Source: Psychrobacter sp. JB385
GTDB taxonomy: Bacteria > Pseudomonadota > Gammaproteobacteria > Pseudomonadales > Moraxellaceae
Length of the DNA: 64,000 nucleotides
Reading direction: 5' to 3'
Assembly (NCBI RefSeq): GCF_900163785.1
Contig: NZ_FUKN01000013.1
Location: forward strand, 806,001 to 870,000
The notes beneath the pieces are model-generated. The model saw only the letters and a list, made by a program, of their open reading frames with translations. It searched no databases and was not told the origin of the DNA. This document shows positions 36,917 through 45,268 of the stretch, piece by piece; the first letter of the stretch is position 1, and each line of letters opens with the position of its first letter. The position numbers and the translations under genes are program-made.

Positions 36917-37828
36917 TTACAACTCAATCTGCATGCCATCAAAAGCCACTTCAACCCCATGCTGTTTTAGTTGGGCTTTTTGTTCAGACTTTTCGTTCAG
37001 TATTGGATTGGTGTTGTTGATATGGATCAATATCTTGCGTGAATTGGTGAGTTGATCTAAATAATGGAGTGAGCCATCTTCGCCACTGATGTGCAAATGC
37101 CCCATGTCTTGACCGGTTTTTGTACCGACGCCGCACTCTTGCATCTCATTATCAGTCCATAGCGTGCCATCAATCATCACGCAATCAGATGCTTTCATGA
37201 TTTGCATGACGTCATCGTCAATTTTGCCCAAACCTGGGGCATAGAACAACTGCTTTTGTGTTTTTAAATCTTTCACAATCAAAGCAATATTGTCGCCATC
37301 GTGTGGATCATTGCGATGCGGAGAATAAGGGGGTGCTGAACTTCTGATAACCAATGGCGTGAGCTCTAAATTGCTGTAGCCGTCAATTTGAAAGCTCTTT
37401 TTTGGATCGATTTGATTGTATTGTAGGCCGCCGTTCCAATGCTTTAGCATCGTAAACAGCGGAAAGCCTGTGCTGAGGTCTTGATGCACCATGTCTGTAC
37501 ACCATATCCGAATCGGGCATCCTTCACGTAGGGTCAATAGGCCTGTGGTATGGTCAAGTTGACTGTCCATCAATACCACATCGGTAATTCCTGTGTCTCT
37601 CAAGTGACGAGCTGGTTGAGCCGCTTTAAAGTCAAATAACTGCTGGCGAATATCAGGTGAGGCATTGAATAGTATCCAATCCACGCCATTTTCTGATATG
37701 GCGATTGACGATTGGGTACGCGTCTGTGCGTCAATAGTGCCAAGGCGTACGCCATGACAGTTGTCGCAATTGCAATTCCACTGCGGAAAACCGCCACCAG
37801 CTGCTGAGCCTAAAACATGAATATACAT
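36917..37828 (-). CDS. pqqB: PQQ biosynthesis protein PqqB
   Basis: Metallo-beta-lactamase-fold enzyme (303 residues) acting as an iron-dependent hydroxylase in PQQ biosynthesis. N-terminal [19 protein letters not shown] holds the zinc-binding cysteines; [12 protein letters not shown] and the late [12 protein letters not shown] provide further fold motifs. Lies 30 bases before pqqC and 79 bases after pqqA. Confidence 0.95.
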   Translation of the reverse strand: MYIHVLGSAAGGGFPQWNCNCDNCHGVRLGTIDAQTRTQSSIAISENGVDWILFNASPDIRQQLFDFKAAQPARHLRDTGITDVVLMDSQLDHTTGLLTLREGCPIRIWCTDMVHQDLSTGFPLFTMLKHWNGGLQYNQIDPKKSFQIDGYSNLELTPLVIRSSAPPYSPHRNDPHDGDNIALIVKDLKTQKQLFYAPGLGKIDDDVMQIMKASDCVMIDGTLWTDNEMQECGVGTKTGQDMGHLHISGEDGSLHYLDQLTNSRKILIHINNTNPILNEKSEQKAQLKQHGVEVAFDGMQIEL

Positions 37829-37858
37829 AAATCAATTTTTCCAAATTTCTAAAAAAAT

Positions 37859-37884
37859 AAAAGCCCTAATTATCTAGGGCTTTT
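37859..37884 (-). terminator. Attenuator-like hairpin between pqqA and pqqB
   Basis: AAAAGCCCT and AGGGCTTTT form a 9-base stem with a 7-base loop, followed on the minus strand by TATTTTTTT. It would stop a share of transcripts after pqqA, giving more PqqA mRNA than mRNA for the enzymes. Confidence 0.82.
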
Positions 37885-37907
37885 AATGTACTGAGTTCTA
37901 GTAAATC

Positions 37908-37982
37908 TTAACGTGCTTCAAAATACATAGTGATTTCGAAACCGATACGGATGTCTTGAAAAGCGGGTTTAGTCCACTGCAT
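37908..37982 (-). CDS. pqqA: PQQ precursor peptide PqqA
   Basis: A 24-residue ribosomal precursor whose Glu and Tyr become the PQQ skeleton. The sequence runs from [12 protein letters not shown] to MYFEAR; the reactive pair is E16 and Y20 in the EITMY segment, with the usual three-residue spacing. GGAG lies seven bases upstream of the ATG. First gene of the pqq operon. Confidence 0.96.
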   Translation of the reverse strand: MQWTKPAFQDIRIGFEITMYFEAR

Positions 37983-38161
37983 GGGATGTCTCCGAAAAAT
38001 TATTATGGGATCATCATTAAGATGAATGAAAGTAACCATCTATAAAGTAACTATATATCAATGGTATTATAAGCCGACCCTCAATGTCAATTTGTTAAAA
38101 ATTATGTTTGAAGGGTTTTGGTAACAAAGACTGACGATAGTGAACGCTCTGACTCTAATGC

Positions 38162-38440
38162 TTAGGTTCTATAAAGCACTTTAACCACATGCCAGCCAAA
38201 TTTGGTCTTCACTAAGTGCGGGGTCAGTATCTCACCGCTGAAGCAAACTTTATCAAATGCGGGTACCATTTGACCTTTTGTAAACTCGCCTAAGTTGCCG
38301 CCTTGTTTACCTGATGGGCAGGTGGAATGTTTTTTAGCCAGCACATCGAACTGAGCACCTTTTTTGAGCTTGGCAAGGATGTCATCAGCCTGTTCTTTGT
38401 GTTTTACTAAAATGTGTAATGCGCTAGCGGTACGAGCCAT
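38162..38440 (-). CDS. ppiC: Parvulin-type peptidyl-prolyl isomerase
   Basis: Cytoplasmic single-domain rotamase of 92 residues, the same length as E. coli PpiC. The parvulin fold shows [50 protein letters not shown] and the C-terminal [13 protein letters not shown]. It catalyses cis-trans isomerisation of peptidyl-prolyl bonds. A single gene. Confidence 0.94.
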   Translation of the reverse strand: MARTASALHILVKHKEQADDILAKLKKGAQFDVLAKKHSTCPSGKQGGNLGEFTKGQMVPAFDKVCFSGEILTPHLVKTKFGWHVVKVLYRT

Positions 38441-38606
38441 GATGGAGACCTTTCATAAAATATCGATTATCAAGGCATTATATCATGGCTTATCTTAGTT
38501 GCTAACCTCGCTTGGATACGCTATCAAATGGTAAGTGAGAATATAATTCTAACTAAGATAGCTAAAAATAGCTTTCACATGTATTAAGAAATCTTAGTAT
38601 GAATAG

Positions 38607-38753
38607 CGGCCTAAACTGAAACCACAAGTTAATTTTTCGGGTAATAAGCAGCCGACAAGGGAATTTCTTGAAAAAATGCATCATCAAGCGCATGAGCTAT
38701 GCTTTATCGCGAACTCAGTGAAAACTGAGGTGGTGACGGAGATTGTGGTTTAA
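38607..38753 (+). pseudogene. OsmC-family C-terminal remnant
   Basis: An open frame of 48 residues preceded directly by a stop at 38604-38606. It contains KPQVNFSGNKQPT and HHQAHELCFIANSVKTEV, the conserved C-terminal part of OsmC-type peroxide reductases including the reactive cysteine region. The first two thirds of the gene are absent. This looks like a deletion scar at the left edge of the AT-rich stretch carrying the cassette-like genes. Confidence 0.7.
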
Positions 38754-38944
38754 TATGGGAGATTCTATTGGCTTATTATGTGTATAAGATTAGACAAAAA
38801 TATGCTAATTTTATACGTGTTAGCTTCTACACTTAGTTATTTGACAAAATAGTTATGGCGCTGGCTTTGAATTAAGCTAACCCACGAAAAGCGGAGGTCA
38901 ACACCGTGTGGGAGTCATTATGTCTAAATGGCAAAAGGAGTTGT

Positions 38945-39586
38945 ATGGTGGATTTAGAGTTAGATCACATTTTTATACTTACCGATAAACCAAAAGAGGC
39001 GGGTGATCTTTTAGTTTCTATGGGGCTAGAAGAAAGTTTTAGTCGGGATCATAAGGGGCAGGGTACTTCCAATCGTCGATTTGCGTTTTCTAATGGAATG
39101 CTCGAAATATTATATTTACGTGATAGTGAAGAGTCTAATAATGGTCCAGCTAAAAATTTGAGGCTTCCTGCACGGATACAAAAAGAAAATGCATCGCCCT
39201 TTGGAATAGTTCTGACTCGAACTAACGATTCAAAACTAGGAATGCCGTTTAGTGGTTGGAAATATCAACCAGATTATTTTGAGCCACCCAATGCATTCCA
39301 TGTTGGAGATAATTCTGAGATATTAGAAGAGCCTTTGTGTATTTATGTGCCTTTTGTTGGTACAGTTAGCAGAATTGAAGAGATAGGAACATTTAAGTCT
39401 ATTAGTAACGTTCAAGTATCTGTTCCGCTAGGGAACATGTCAGATACGCTACGTACATTACAATCGGCTGATAGACTTGAAATTGAGCTTGGTAGTGAGC
39501 ACATGGTAACACTTACGCTTGACAATGAGCGTAGTAGATTATCTAAAGACTTACGACCAGTTTTGCCATTAATCATTAATTGGTAG
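38945..39586 (+). CDS. VOC/glyoxalase-like protein
   Basis: A 213-residue protein whose N-terminal half fits the vicinal-oxygen-chelate fold: LELDHIFILTDKPKEAGDLLVSMGLEESF, then RRFAFSNGMLEILYLRD. The His in LDHIF and Glu in LEILYL are in the usual metal-ligand positions. The second half is less clear, with a possible second betaalphabetabetabeta unit. The ATG at 38945 has AAGGAG four bases upstream. The stop is followed after 8 bases by an attC-like sequence, suggesting that the gene is an integron cassette. AT content and codon use differ from the neighbouring pqq genes. Confidence 0.72.
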   Translation: MVDLELDHIFILTDKPKEAGDLLVSMGLEESFSRDHKGQGTSNRRFAFSNGMLEILYLRDSEESNNGPAKNLRLPARIQKENASPFGIVLTRTNDSKLGMPFSGWKYQPDYFEPPNAFHVGDNSEILEEPLCIYVPFVGTVSRIEEIGTFKSISNVQVSVPLGNMSDTLRTLQSADRLEIELGSEHMVTLTLDNERSRLSKDLRPVLPLIINW

Positions 39587-39594
39587 GCACCGAA

Positions 39595-39664
39595 ATATAA
39601 CAAGTGGTTACTATGGGCTGCAATACGATTTGCGCTCTAAAGCCCAAGAACCAAGCGCTAGGTG
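39595..39664 (+). repeat. attC-like recombination site
   Basis: An imperfect palindrome of about 70 bases. The left end TATAACAAGTGGTTACTATG continues to GGGCT. The right end AGCCCAAGAACCAAGCG is followed by CTAGGTG. The arms pair through GTGGTT-ACTATGGGCT against AGCCCAAG-AACCAAGC. The right core reads GCGCTAGG where a functional site has GCGTTAGG, so it is probably inactive. Confidence 0.55.
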
Positions 39665-39684
39665 AATCAAAACGGAGTTGATAT

Positions 39685-39807
39685 ATGTTGGAAATTAGAC
39701 CTATTCACTTCGTTCAAAATGATAACACATGCCTTTTGCAGATTAACCCGGCGTTATGTGCCTTTCAGTCAATTATAAGGTTAGTAACAAATGAAAAATG
39801 TCATTAG
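39685..39807 (+). pseudogene. Truncated cassette gene start (GNAT-like) running into an attC right end
   Basis: ATG at 39685, with GGAG seven bases upstream, opens a 40-codon frame starting MLEIRPIHFVQ, which resembles the first residues of GNAT acetyltransferases. After about 19 codons it enters ATTAACCCGGCGTTATGTGC at 39742-39761, which matches the right half of an attC site, cross-over point at GTTATG. Most of the gene and the left half of that attC appear deleted. Confidence 0.4.
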
Positions 39808-40879
39808 TGACGATAAAATCAGAGACTTCCGAGATTTAATAAATTCTAACTCAAACTTTGTATATCAAATCTATAAGAATAAAGGTGGTAAGAACCTCTT
39901 TAACCTAGTCTGTTCTTGTCTAGACTGGATTACAGTATCAGTTCGACATTTAGAAAATGCACCTGAGCTTGATAAAAATATAGATACAAAATCTATGCAG
40001 GTCTATTCTTTGATATCTTCGATTGACCTCATATCTGAATCAATCAAACAACTGCACAGAGTCTTTGTAAATGAAAATAATATACCATTTTTAGGTGAGA
40101 AAAAGTGTTTTAATGAGCGACTGTTTTCTAATGAAGATGATAACGAATATTTCAAAACTATAAGAGCTTGCTTTGGTGCTCATCCTGTAAATCTAAATCA
40201 ATCGAAATCAAAGCGCTTTGCTAGTTGGCCTTTTGAGAGTCATATCAATAGCAGCGATTTATGTGTCCATTTATACAGTAGAGATATAAATGAAGAAGAT
40301 CTATTGTTAAACGTGAATATAAATGAGTTATTAAAATTTCTCGTTATTCGATATGACTACTTAGATGTTATTTCAGACAGGATAGAAAGTTTATTCAGCA
40401 AATATCGGAAAGACCTTTCAGATCAAATGATTGAAACGAAATCTGATCCGCTTGAACAGCTCTATATTCTTAGAAATGAGTCTAAAAAACGCTTAGACAA
40501 CGATTATTATAATCGTGAAATTGATGATCTAATTATGATTTTCGAAGCAGAAGTTACTGATCCTGAACTTGTGCAAATAGCTGATAATTACAAAGAGTCT
40601 CTCTTACCTCTGATTGAAGAAATTAAGAGTAATCTTCAAGTGATGAACATCGTTGATTTAGAAAATGACTCTATAGTTAGAGTTCGCTCAAACCTTGGCG
40701 GGCAGTTAAACTATGAGCTATCAAAGTTCTATAGTTGGGTGTACGGTGATAGAGACGATCCACTACTGAGCTACTACTTTGAACGATTTAATGAAGTTAC
40801 AAAAGGTAAGTTTAATTTCACTAGTTGTGATGAAATTAACCTGACGTTTCTTAAAGCAAAGTTGATGTTAGCCGAATAG
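39791..40879 (+). CDS. Hypothetical protein with R-x5-H motif
   Basis: Not recognised. 362 residues, AT-rich, largely alpha-helical by its pattern of Leu/Ile and charged residues, with no signal peptide or membrane segment. Residues 125-131 read R-A-C-F-G-A-H, which fits the R-x4-6-H active-site pattern of HEPN ribonucleases, and the context AHPVNL...RFASWPF is distinctive. HEPN proteins are often toxins or defence factors; this assignment is tentative. The start lies 38 bases after an attC-like core, as expected for an integron cassette gene. No partner antitoxin gene is adjacent. Confidence 0.6.
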   Translation: MKNVISDDKIRDFRDLINSNSNFVYQIYKNKGGKNLFNLVCSCLDWITVSVRHLENAPELDKNIDTKSMQVYSLISSIDLISESIKQLHRVFVNENNIPFLGEKKCFNERLFSNEDDNEYFKTIRACFGAHPVNLNQSKSKRFASWPFESHINSSDLCVHLYSRDINEEDLLLNVNINELLKFLVIRYDYLDVISDRIESLFSKYRKDLSDQMIETKSDPLEQLYILRNESKKRLDNDYYNREIDDLIMIFEAEVTDPELVQIADNYKESLLPLIEEIKSNLQVMNIVDLENDSIVRVRSNLGGQLNYELSKFYSWVYGDRDDPLLSYYFERFNEVTKGKFNFTSCDEINLTFLKAKLMLAE

Positions 40880-41119
40880 AATACAAAATCAGGAAGGTTT
40901 ATTCTTATAACCACAAATGGATTAAATTCATTAGTGAATCCATTAACTCTTTAAACCACAGATTGACTTGTTTTCGTTCAATACTAGCACTGAGCTGACT
41001 GTCAACACTTGAACGATATGAATCTTTACTTCTCTTTTAATTGTGCCAAACAGCATAACCTCGCGTTTTAAACACTTCTACGCCGAAAAGCACTCATTAA
41101 TAGCTCTATTCATAACAGC

Positions 41120-41151
41120 AAGGCTCAATCGGTCATAACCCATTGAGCCTT
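41120..41151 (-). terminator. Hairpin after the OYE-family gene
   Basis: AAGGCTCAAT and ATTGAGCCTT form a perfect 10-base stem with a 12-base loop, 14 bases past the stop. No strong T run. Confidence 0.55.
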
Positions 41152-41164
41152 ACTATCTATACAC

Positions 41165-42259
41165 TTACTCTATCGGAGACGGCTTACCATGTGGGCTTGA
41201 GCGTAGATATTGTTTAGGCGCTTTGACTTTTGCGCCAAGCTTTGCAGCAGCGTGCCAAGGCCAGTGCGGGTCGTATAGCATGCCTCGTGCCAATGCAACT
41301 GCATCCGCTTGCTGCTTGGTGATGATACTTTGCGCTTGCTCGGCTTCGGTGATTAATCCCACTGCAATGACGGGTATATTGACCGCTTCTTTTATCGCGG
41401 TTGCAAAAGGCACTTGGTAGTTAGCTTCCACAGGAATTTGCTGTTCTGGACTCAGTCCTGCGGTGCTCACATGGATATAATCACAGCCTAACGCCTCTAG
41501 TGCTTTAGCCAGTTCGATCGTTTGTGTAAGATCCCAGCCGCCCTCCACCCAATCGGTTGCAGACACACGCACACCCACGGGCTTTTCACTTGGAAATTCA
41601 GTTCGAACCGCTGTAAACACGTCAAGCAGCAAGCGCATTCTATTCTCAAGATTGCCGCCGTATTGATCATCACGGTTATTAGAAAGCGGGGATAAAAACT
41701 GATGTAATAGATAGCCGTGCGCCCCATGAAGCTCAATCAAGTCAAGACCCAGCGCATCTGCGCGTTTTGCCGCATGGACAAAATCACTTATTAACTCGTC
41801 AATATCATTTTGAGTCATTGCTGTAGGCACGGTAGAATTTTCATCATATGCAAGCGCTGACGGTGCCACCGTTTGCCAACCATTTACCTTATCAGGGGCA
41901 ATCGAACCGCCGCCGTCCCATGGTTTTTCGGTTGACGCTTTACGCCCAGCATGCGCAAGTTGTACACCTATCGGCATAGGGCTGTACTGTCTGATAGCGG
42001 TGAGTGTTTTATCCAGTGCCGCTTGCGTCCGGTCATCCCATAATCCCAAGTCCGCATAGCTGATACGTCCTTGTGGGTTGACCGCAGTCGCTTCTAAGAT
42101 AAGTAGTCCTGCGCCGCTCAAACTCATTTGGCCCAAATGAATCGTATGCCAATCGCTTGCCGCGCCATCATTGGCGGAGTACTGGCACATAGGGGCGATT
42201 ATAATACGGTTGTCTAATGTGAGTTGCCCAAGTGTCAAAGGCGAAAAAAGTTGGCTCAT
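41165..42259 (-). CDS. NADH:flavin oxidoreductase, Old Yellow Enzyme family (XenA/YqjM-like)
   Basis: FMN enzyme (364 residues) that reduces activated C=C bonds and nitro compounds with NAD(P)H. YqjM/XenA-class features: IIIAPMCQYSAN with the redox cysteine, GVQLAHAGRKAS, IELHGAHGYLLHQFLSPLSN with the substrate-binding histidine pair and the following RDDQYGG, and ALARGMLYDPHWPWHAA near the end. The physiological substrate is unknown. Single gene; the next gene upstream is the IclR regulator beyond a 475-base spacer. Confidence 0.92.
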   Translation of the reverse strand: MSQLFSPLTLGQLTLDNRIIIAPMCQYSANDGAASDWHTIHLGQMSLSGAGLLILEATAVNPQGRISYADLGLWDDRTQAALDKTLTAIRQYSPMPIGVQLAHAGRKASTEKPWDGGGSIAPDKVNGWQTVAPSALAYDENSTVPTAMTQNDIDELISDFVHAAKRADALGLDLIELHGAHGYLLHQFLSPLSNNRDDQYGGNLENRMRLLLDVFTAVRTEFPSEKPVGVRVSATDWVEGGWDLTQTIELAKALEALGCDYIHVSTAGLSPEQQIPVEANYQVPFATAIKEAVNIPVIAVGLITEAEQAQSIITKQQADAVALARGMLYDPHWPWHAAAKLGAKVKAPKQYLRSSPHGKPSPIE

Positions 42260-42734
42260 GGTGAATCCTTAAAAAACGCGCCTATAGGCACGGAAAATAA
42301 AATACAAAAGCGATATGAATTATTTATGGTCGATGCTCTTTAAAAGAGACGTGAGACTGGGATGAGTGCTGCGCAGTCTTTGTATGAACAGCGTGCAATA
42401 AAAATCTATACCCGTCTCACATTATGATGAACGTATCAATTTTATTGAGAACTGACTATGTGTGATTACCGCTTGGATAGTTGATGGGGATGACTGGTTA
42501 TTTTTATAGGGCGCATTTAACGGCAGGTTGTTAGATTTAGACTCAGGTCGTTTAAAAATTGTTAGTAGGTATTTCTTCGTATGATGTTTCACTACTTGGT
42601 TTTTACTACAATGCTTTTGCAAGGTATAGAACGGCTAGAGAGCCGCTATCTTGGCTTAAGTGGATTGTCGATTAAGAATTATCGATTTGCTATGAATAAA
42701 GTGTAGATGAGCAAGGTGAAGACAACCTCAAAAA
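42260..42734. other. Intergenic region with a degenerate repeat, 475 bases
   Basis: Between the OYE gene and the end of the IclR gene. It holds an inverted repeat at 42351-42420 (GTGAGACTGGGAT and ATACCCGTCTCAC) whose inner part GCGCAGTCTTTGTATGAACAGCG resembles the core of the MITE-like family, so it is probably a diverged copy (E). The rest shows no coding character. Confidence 0.5.
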
Positions 42735-43580
42735 TCAGCTAATGTACAGATTGTCTTCAATGCTATTTTTCATATGTAGCAGGCGAGGGGCGATGTCTTC
42801 TTCTAATTTATCACGACTAAGGACGAAGCTTGGTGCGCCGCAGTTAAAGGTCAATAGGCCTTCAGTCGGATGCATCAATGCTGTGGCAACCGCGTTAACG
42901 TCTTTTTGCCATTCACTGATAGAAAAACAATAGCCATAATCGTCATAATCTTTAAAAGCTTTATCCAGCCCGCGTCTGATTTTTAACCAATCGTCTTTAT
43001 GCTTCGTACGAATGGCATCCAGTATGAATTCTTGCTCCGCTTGCGGCATGCTGGCTAGGCAAGCTCTTCCCATTGAGCTTAAATGAATCGGTAAATACGA
43101 GCCAACATTGCGTCGCATGGTTGTGGTGCTAGATCCTTGCACGACATTGAGATACACCATCGTTAGGCGATCACGAGTAGCCATAGCCACGGCACTATTA
43201 GCATAGTCTGCCAACTCCTCCATAAAGGGGGTGACCAAATTATTGATAGAGATATTGACCATCATGGTATAGCCAAATCCCAACACGCCTACAGAAAGTT
43301 GATACTTGCTACTATTTGGAGATTGTTTTAGATAACCTAACTTGACTAAGGTATAAGTGAGACGCGTGATGGTTCCTTTCGGAAGCCCTGTTAATTGACT
43401 TAACTCTTGGTTTCCTAAGAAAGGACGTTGCGGGGTAAAACAACGTAGCAGCTCAAGTCCTCGGGCTAAAGCAGTGATGAACTGTCTATCGCTTTGATCT
43501 CTCATCTCTGCAATGGGCTCTAGCAACTCAATATGCGTCGTATGATTAGCGCCTTCGTCTGTAGGATTTTTAGTGGTCAT
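42735..43580 (-). CDS. IclR family transcriptional regulator
   Basis: Regulator of 281 residues. N-terminal winged helix-turn-helix from about residue 35 (FITALARGLELLRCF, LGNQELSQLTGLPKGTITRLTYTLVKLGYL), C-terminal effector domain (LADYANSAVAMATRD, SSMGRACLA, SISEWQKDVNAVATAL). Similar to PcaU/PobR/DcaR-like regulators of aromatic or dicarboxylic acid catabolism. It probably controls the acyl-CoA pathway genes at 43850-52880; one copy of a repeated palindromic motif lies in its own promoter region. Confidence 0.9.
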   Translation of the reverse strand: MTTKNPTDEGANHTTHIELLEPIAEMRDQSDRQFITALARGLELLRCFTPQRPFLGNQELSQLTGLPKGTITRLTYTLVKLGYLKQSPNSSKYQLSVGVLGFGYTMMVNISINNLVTPFMEELADYANSAVAMATRDRLTMVYLNVVQGSSTTTMRRNVGSYLPIHLSSMGRACLASMPQAEQEFILDAIRTKHKDDWLKIRRGLDKAFKDYDDYGYCFSISEWQKDVNAVATALMHPTEGLLTFNCGAPSFVLSRDKLEEDIAPRLLHMKNSIEDNLYIS

Positions 43581-43681
43581 ATATTCTTATTTAGTCTCAA
43601 TTAAGTGAAGGTAAGTACAAGGGTACATACTACTTGTAAGGCTATTTGTATCGTCAGATTAACATAAAAGCGAATAGAATA

Positions 43682-43752
43682 TGATTGGGTAAAATTTTTC
43701 GTAGCCTCTGTCGGCCTAGGCACAGCAAGCCAGAAAAATTTTACCAGTCACG
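43682..43752. repeat. MITE-like repeat core, copy D
   Basis: TGATTGGGTAAAATTTTTC and the inverse GAAAAATTTTACCAGTCA flank the conserved core GTAGCCTCTGTCGGCCTAGG-CACAGCAAGCC. The TATAG-type outer ends of copies A-C are not evident. It lies in the upstream region of the IclR gene. Confidence 0.6.
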
Positions 43753-43822
43753 TATTATAATATTGTGTGTTCCTTACTTATTAACATGCATTCAAATTTT
43801 TACTACAGCTATTATAATCTAT

Positions 43823-43835
43823 TTCGCTATGCGGT
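43823..43835. promoter_or_regulatory. Candidate IclR-family operator, copy 1
   Basis: TTCGCTATGCGGT, followed by ACATA. It shares CGCTATGCGGTA with the copy at 46654. Position upstream of the IclR gene suggests autoregulation. Confidence 0.5.
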
Positions 43836-43849
43836 ACATACTTGGACGA

Positions 43850-45118
43850 CTATTGTGCTTTTTGTGGATCATATTGCTGTTCTTTGATAAACAAGGTTGG
43901 GATAAGACCACATAAGAAGTACGCGCCTGCCATCAACAATAAGCCTGCGCCGATAGAGTTGTGCATGGCCATATAACCAATGGCGACAGGGGCAATCACT
44001 GAGCCGAGTCGTCCAATATTGAAAGCCCCGCCAATCGCCGTTCCGCGAATAGCGGTGGGGAAGCTCTCGGTCAAGTAAGTGGCATTAATGGCATAAGGAA
44101 TACCATATAAGAAACCAAAGGTGATCATCAGCCAGCCGATGTTTTCTGGCGTGTGCATATAGACCAAAATAGGGATAAATAAGGCGGTGCCCATGGTACC
44201 AAAGGCAAACACGATTTTGCGACCGATTTTATCAGCGACAAGGCCTGCGACGACTTTAGCAAACATCATGGTCAAATACGTACCCGCCATGTAAAGTGCC
44301 ATCTCTTTAAATTTTATACCAAGCTCGGTTTCTAAATAAGAAGGTAGCCAGTTACTGACCCCAAAATAACCAAAGAGTAATAATCCTGAGCTCATCGACC
44401 ATAAGATAAACATCAAGCGATGTTTTGGATTTTCGAATATGGCTTTATACGGGTTTTCAGGTTTTTGAAGTGAGTTTTTGAGTCCGTTAAGCTTAAGTGC
44501 GCGCGCCGCTTTCCAAGACTGCGGCTCAGGAATCAAAAAATACATAGAGATTGAGAGAAGAATAGGGATAAAGGTTAAGAGATATAAGGTGCGCCAGCCA
44601 TAGGCAGGAATGATCCAAGCGGAGATGCTCGTGATCACTAAAGACCCTAAGGTGAAACCGGTCATTAGTGCAGCAAGCACGGTCGTTCGATGTTTAGTCG
44701 GCACCATCTCAGACATCAAGGTATTGGTTGCGATATACAAACTACCAAGACCCAAGCAGGCGACGAACCGTAAAGCCACAAACTGCTCATAGCTCTGCAC
44801 AAATCCGCTAAAACCAGACAAGATAGAAAACATTGCTGTTGCAATCACAATAATACGCACGCGACCAAAACGATCACAGGCCCAGCCGCCAAACACGCCG
44901 CCGATGGCCATACCAAATAAAGACCAACTGCCAAGCGCGCCCGCTTGAACATTGGTCAGCCCAAACTCCTCTTTCAGACTTGAGAGGGTAAAGGCAAGAA
45001 TACCAATATCGGCACCATCACATAACAAGACTAAAAAACAAAAAAAGAATGCCAATTTCCAAGGTTGCTTTTGTGCAGCAACCAAGTCTGGATTTGAAGT
45101 TATAGCAGCACTTTTCAC
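43850..45118 (-). CDS. MFS transporter, aromatic acid:H+ symporter (AAHS) type
   Basis: Inner-membrane symporter of 422 residues with twelve hydrophobic segments. The AAHS/sugar-porter loop motif is GWACDRFGRVRI between helices 2 and 3, and the matching loop after helix 8 is GLVADKIGRKI. LLCDGADIGILAFTL in helix 1 matches the D-G-x-D pattern of PcaK/BenK-type carriers. Located between the IclR regulator and the acyl-CoA dehydrogenase, so it probably imports the acid degraded by the cluster. Confidence 0.9.
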   Translation of the reverse strand: MKSAAITSNPDLVAAQKQPWKLAFFFCFLVLLCDGADIGILAFTLSSLKEEFGLTNVQAGALGSWSLFGMAIGGVFGGWACDRFGRVRIIVIATAMFSILSGFSGFVQSYEQFVALRFVACLGLGSLYIATNTLMSEMVPTKHRTTVLAALMTGFTLGSLVITSISAWIIPAYGWRTLYLLTFIPILLSISMYFLIPEPQSWKAARALKLNGLKNSLQKPENPYKAIFENPKHRLMFILWSMSSGLLLFGYFGVSNWLPSYLETELGIKFKEMALYMAGTYLTMMFAKVVAGLVADKIGRKIVFAFGTMGTALFIPILVYMHTPENIGWLMITFGFLYGIPYAINATYLTESFPTAIRGTAIGGAFNIGRLGSVIAPVAIGYMAMHNSIGAGLLLMAGAYFLCGLIPTLFIKEQQYDPQKAQ

Positions 45119-45175
45119 AATATATATCCTTATTGTTGTGAGAGTAAAACACTATAGTGACGTGGCTAACATGAC

Positions 45176-45205
45176 TGAGGTATCTGCGTCCTAGCAAATA
45201 CCTCA
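45176..45205. repeat. Inverted repeat between acyl-CoA dehydrogenase and MFS genes
   Basis: TGAGGTAT and ATACCTCA are perfect 8-base arms with a 14-base loop, upstream of the MFS start on the minus strand. May be a partial terminator or an operator. Confidence 0.4.
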
Positions 45206-45268
45206 ATACGTTTTGATAGAGTTAATGCCTGCTGATAGTCAAACCAATGGCATTGAAATAGATGAGTA

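Noticed and set aside
33641..37982. A PQQ-dependent dehydrogenase in the pqq locus
   Set aside because: None is present; all genes here are biosynthetic or the dipeptidase. The user enzyme must be elsewhere.
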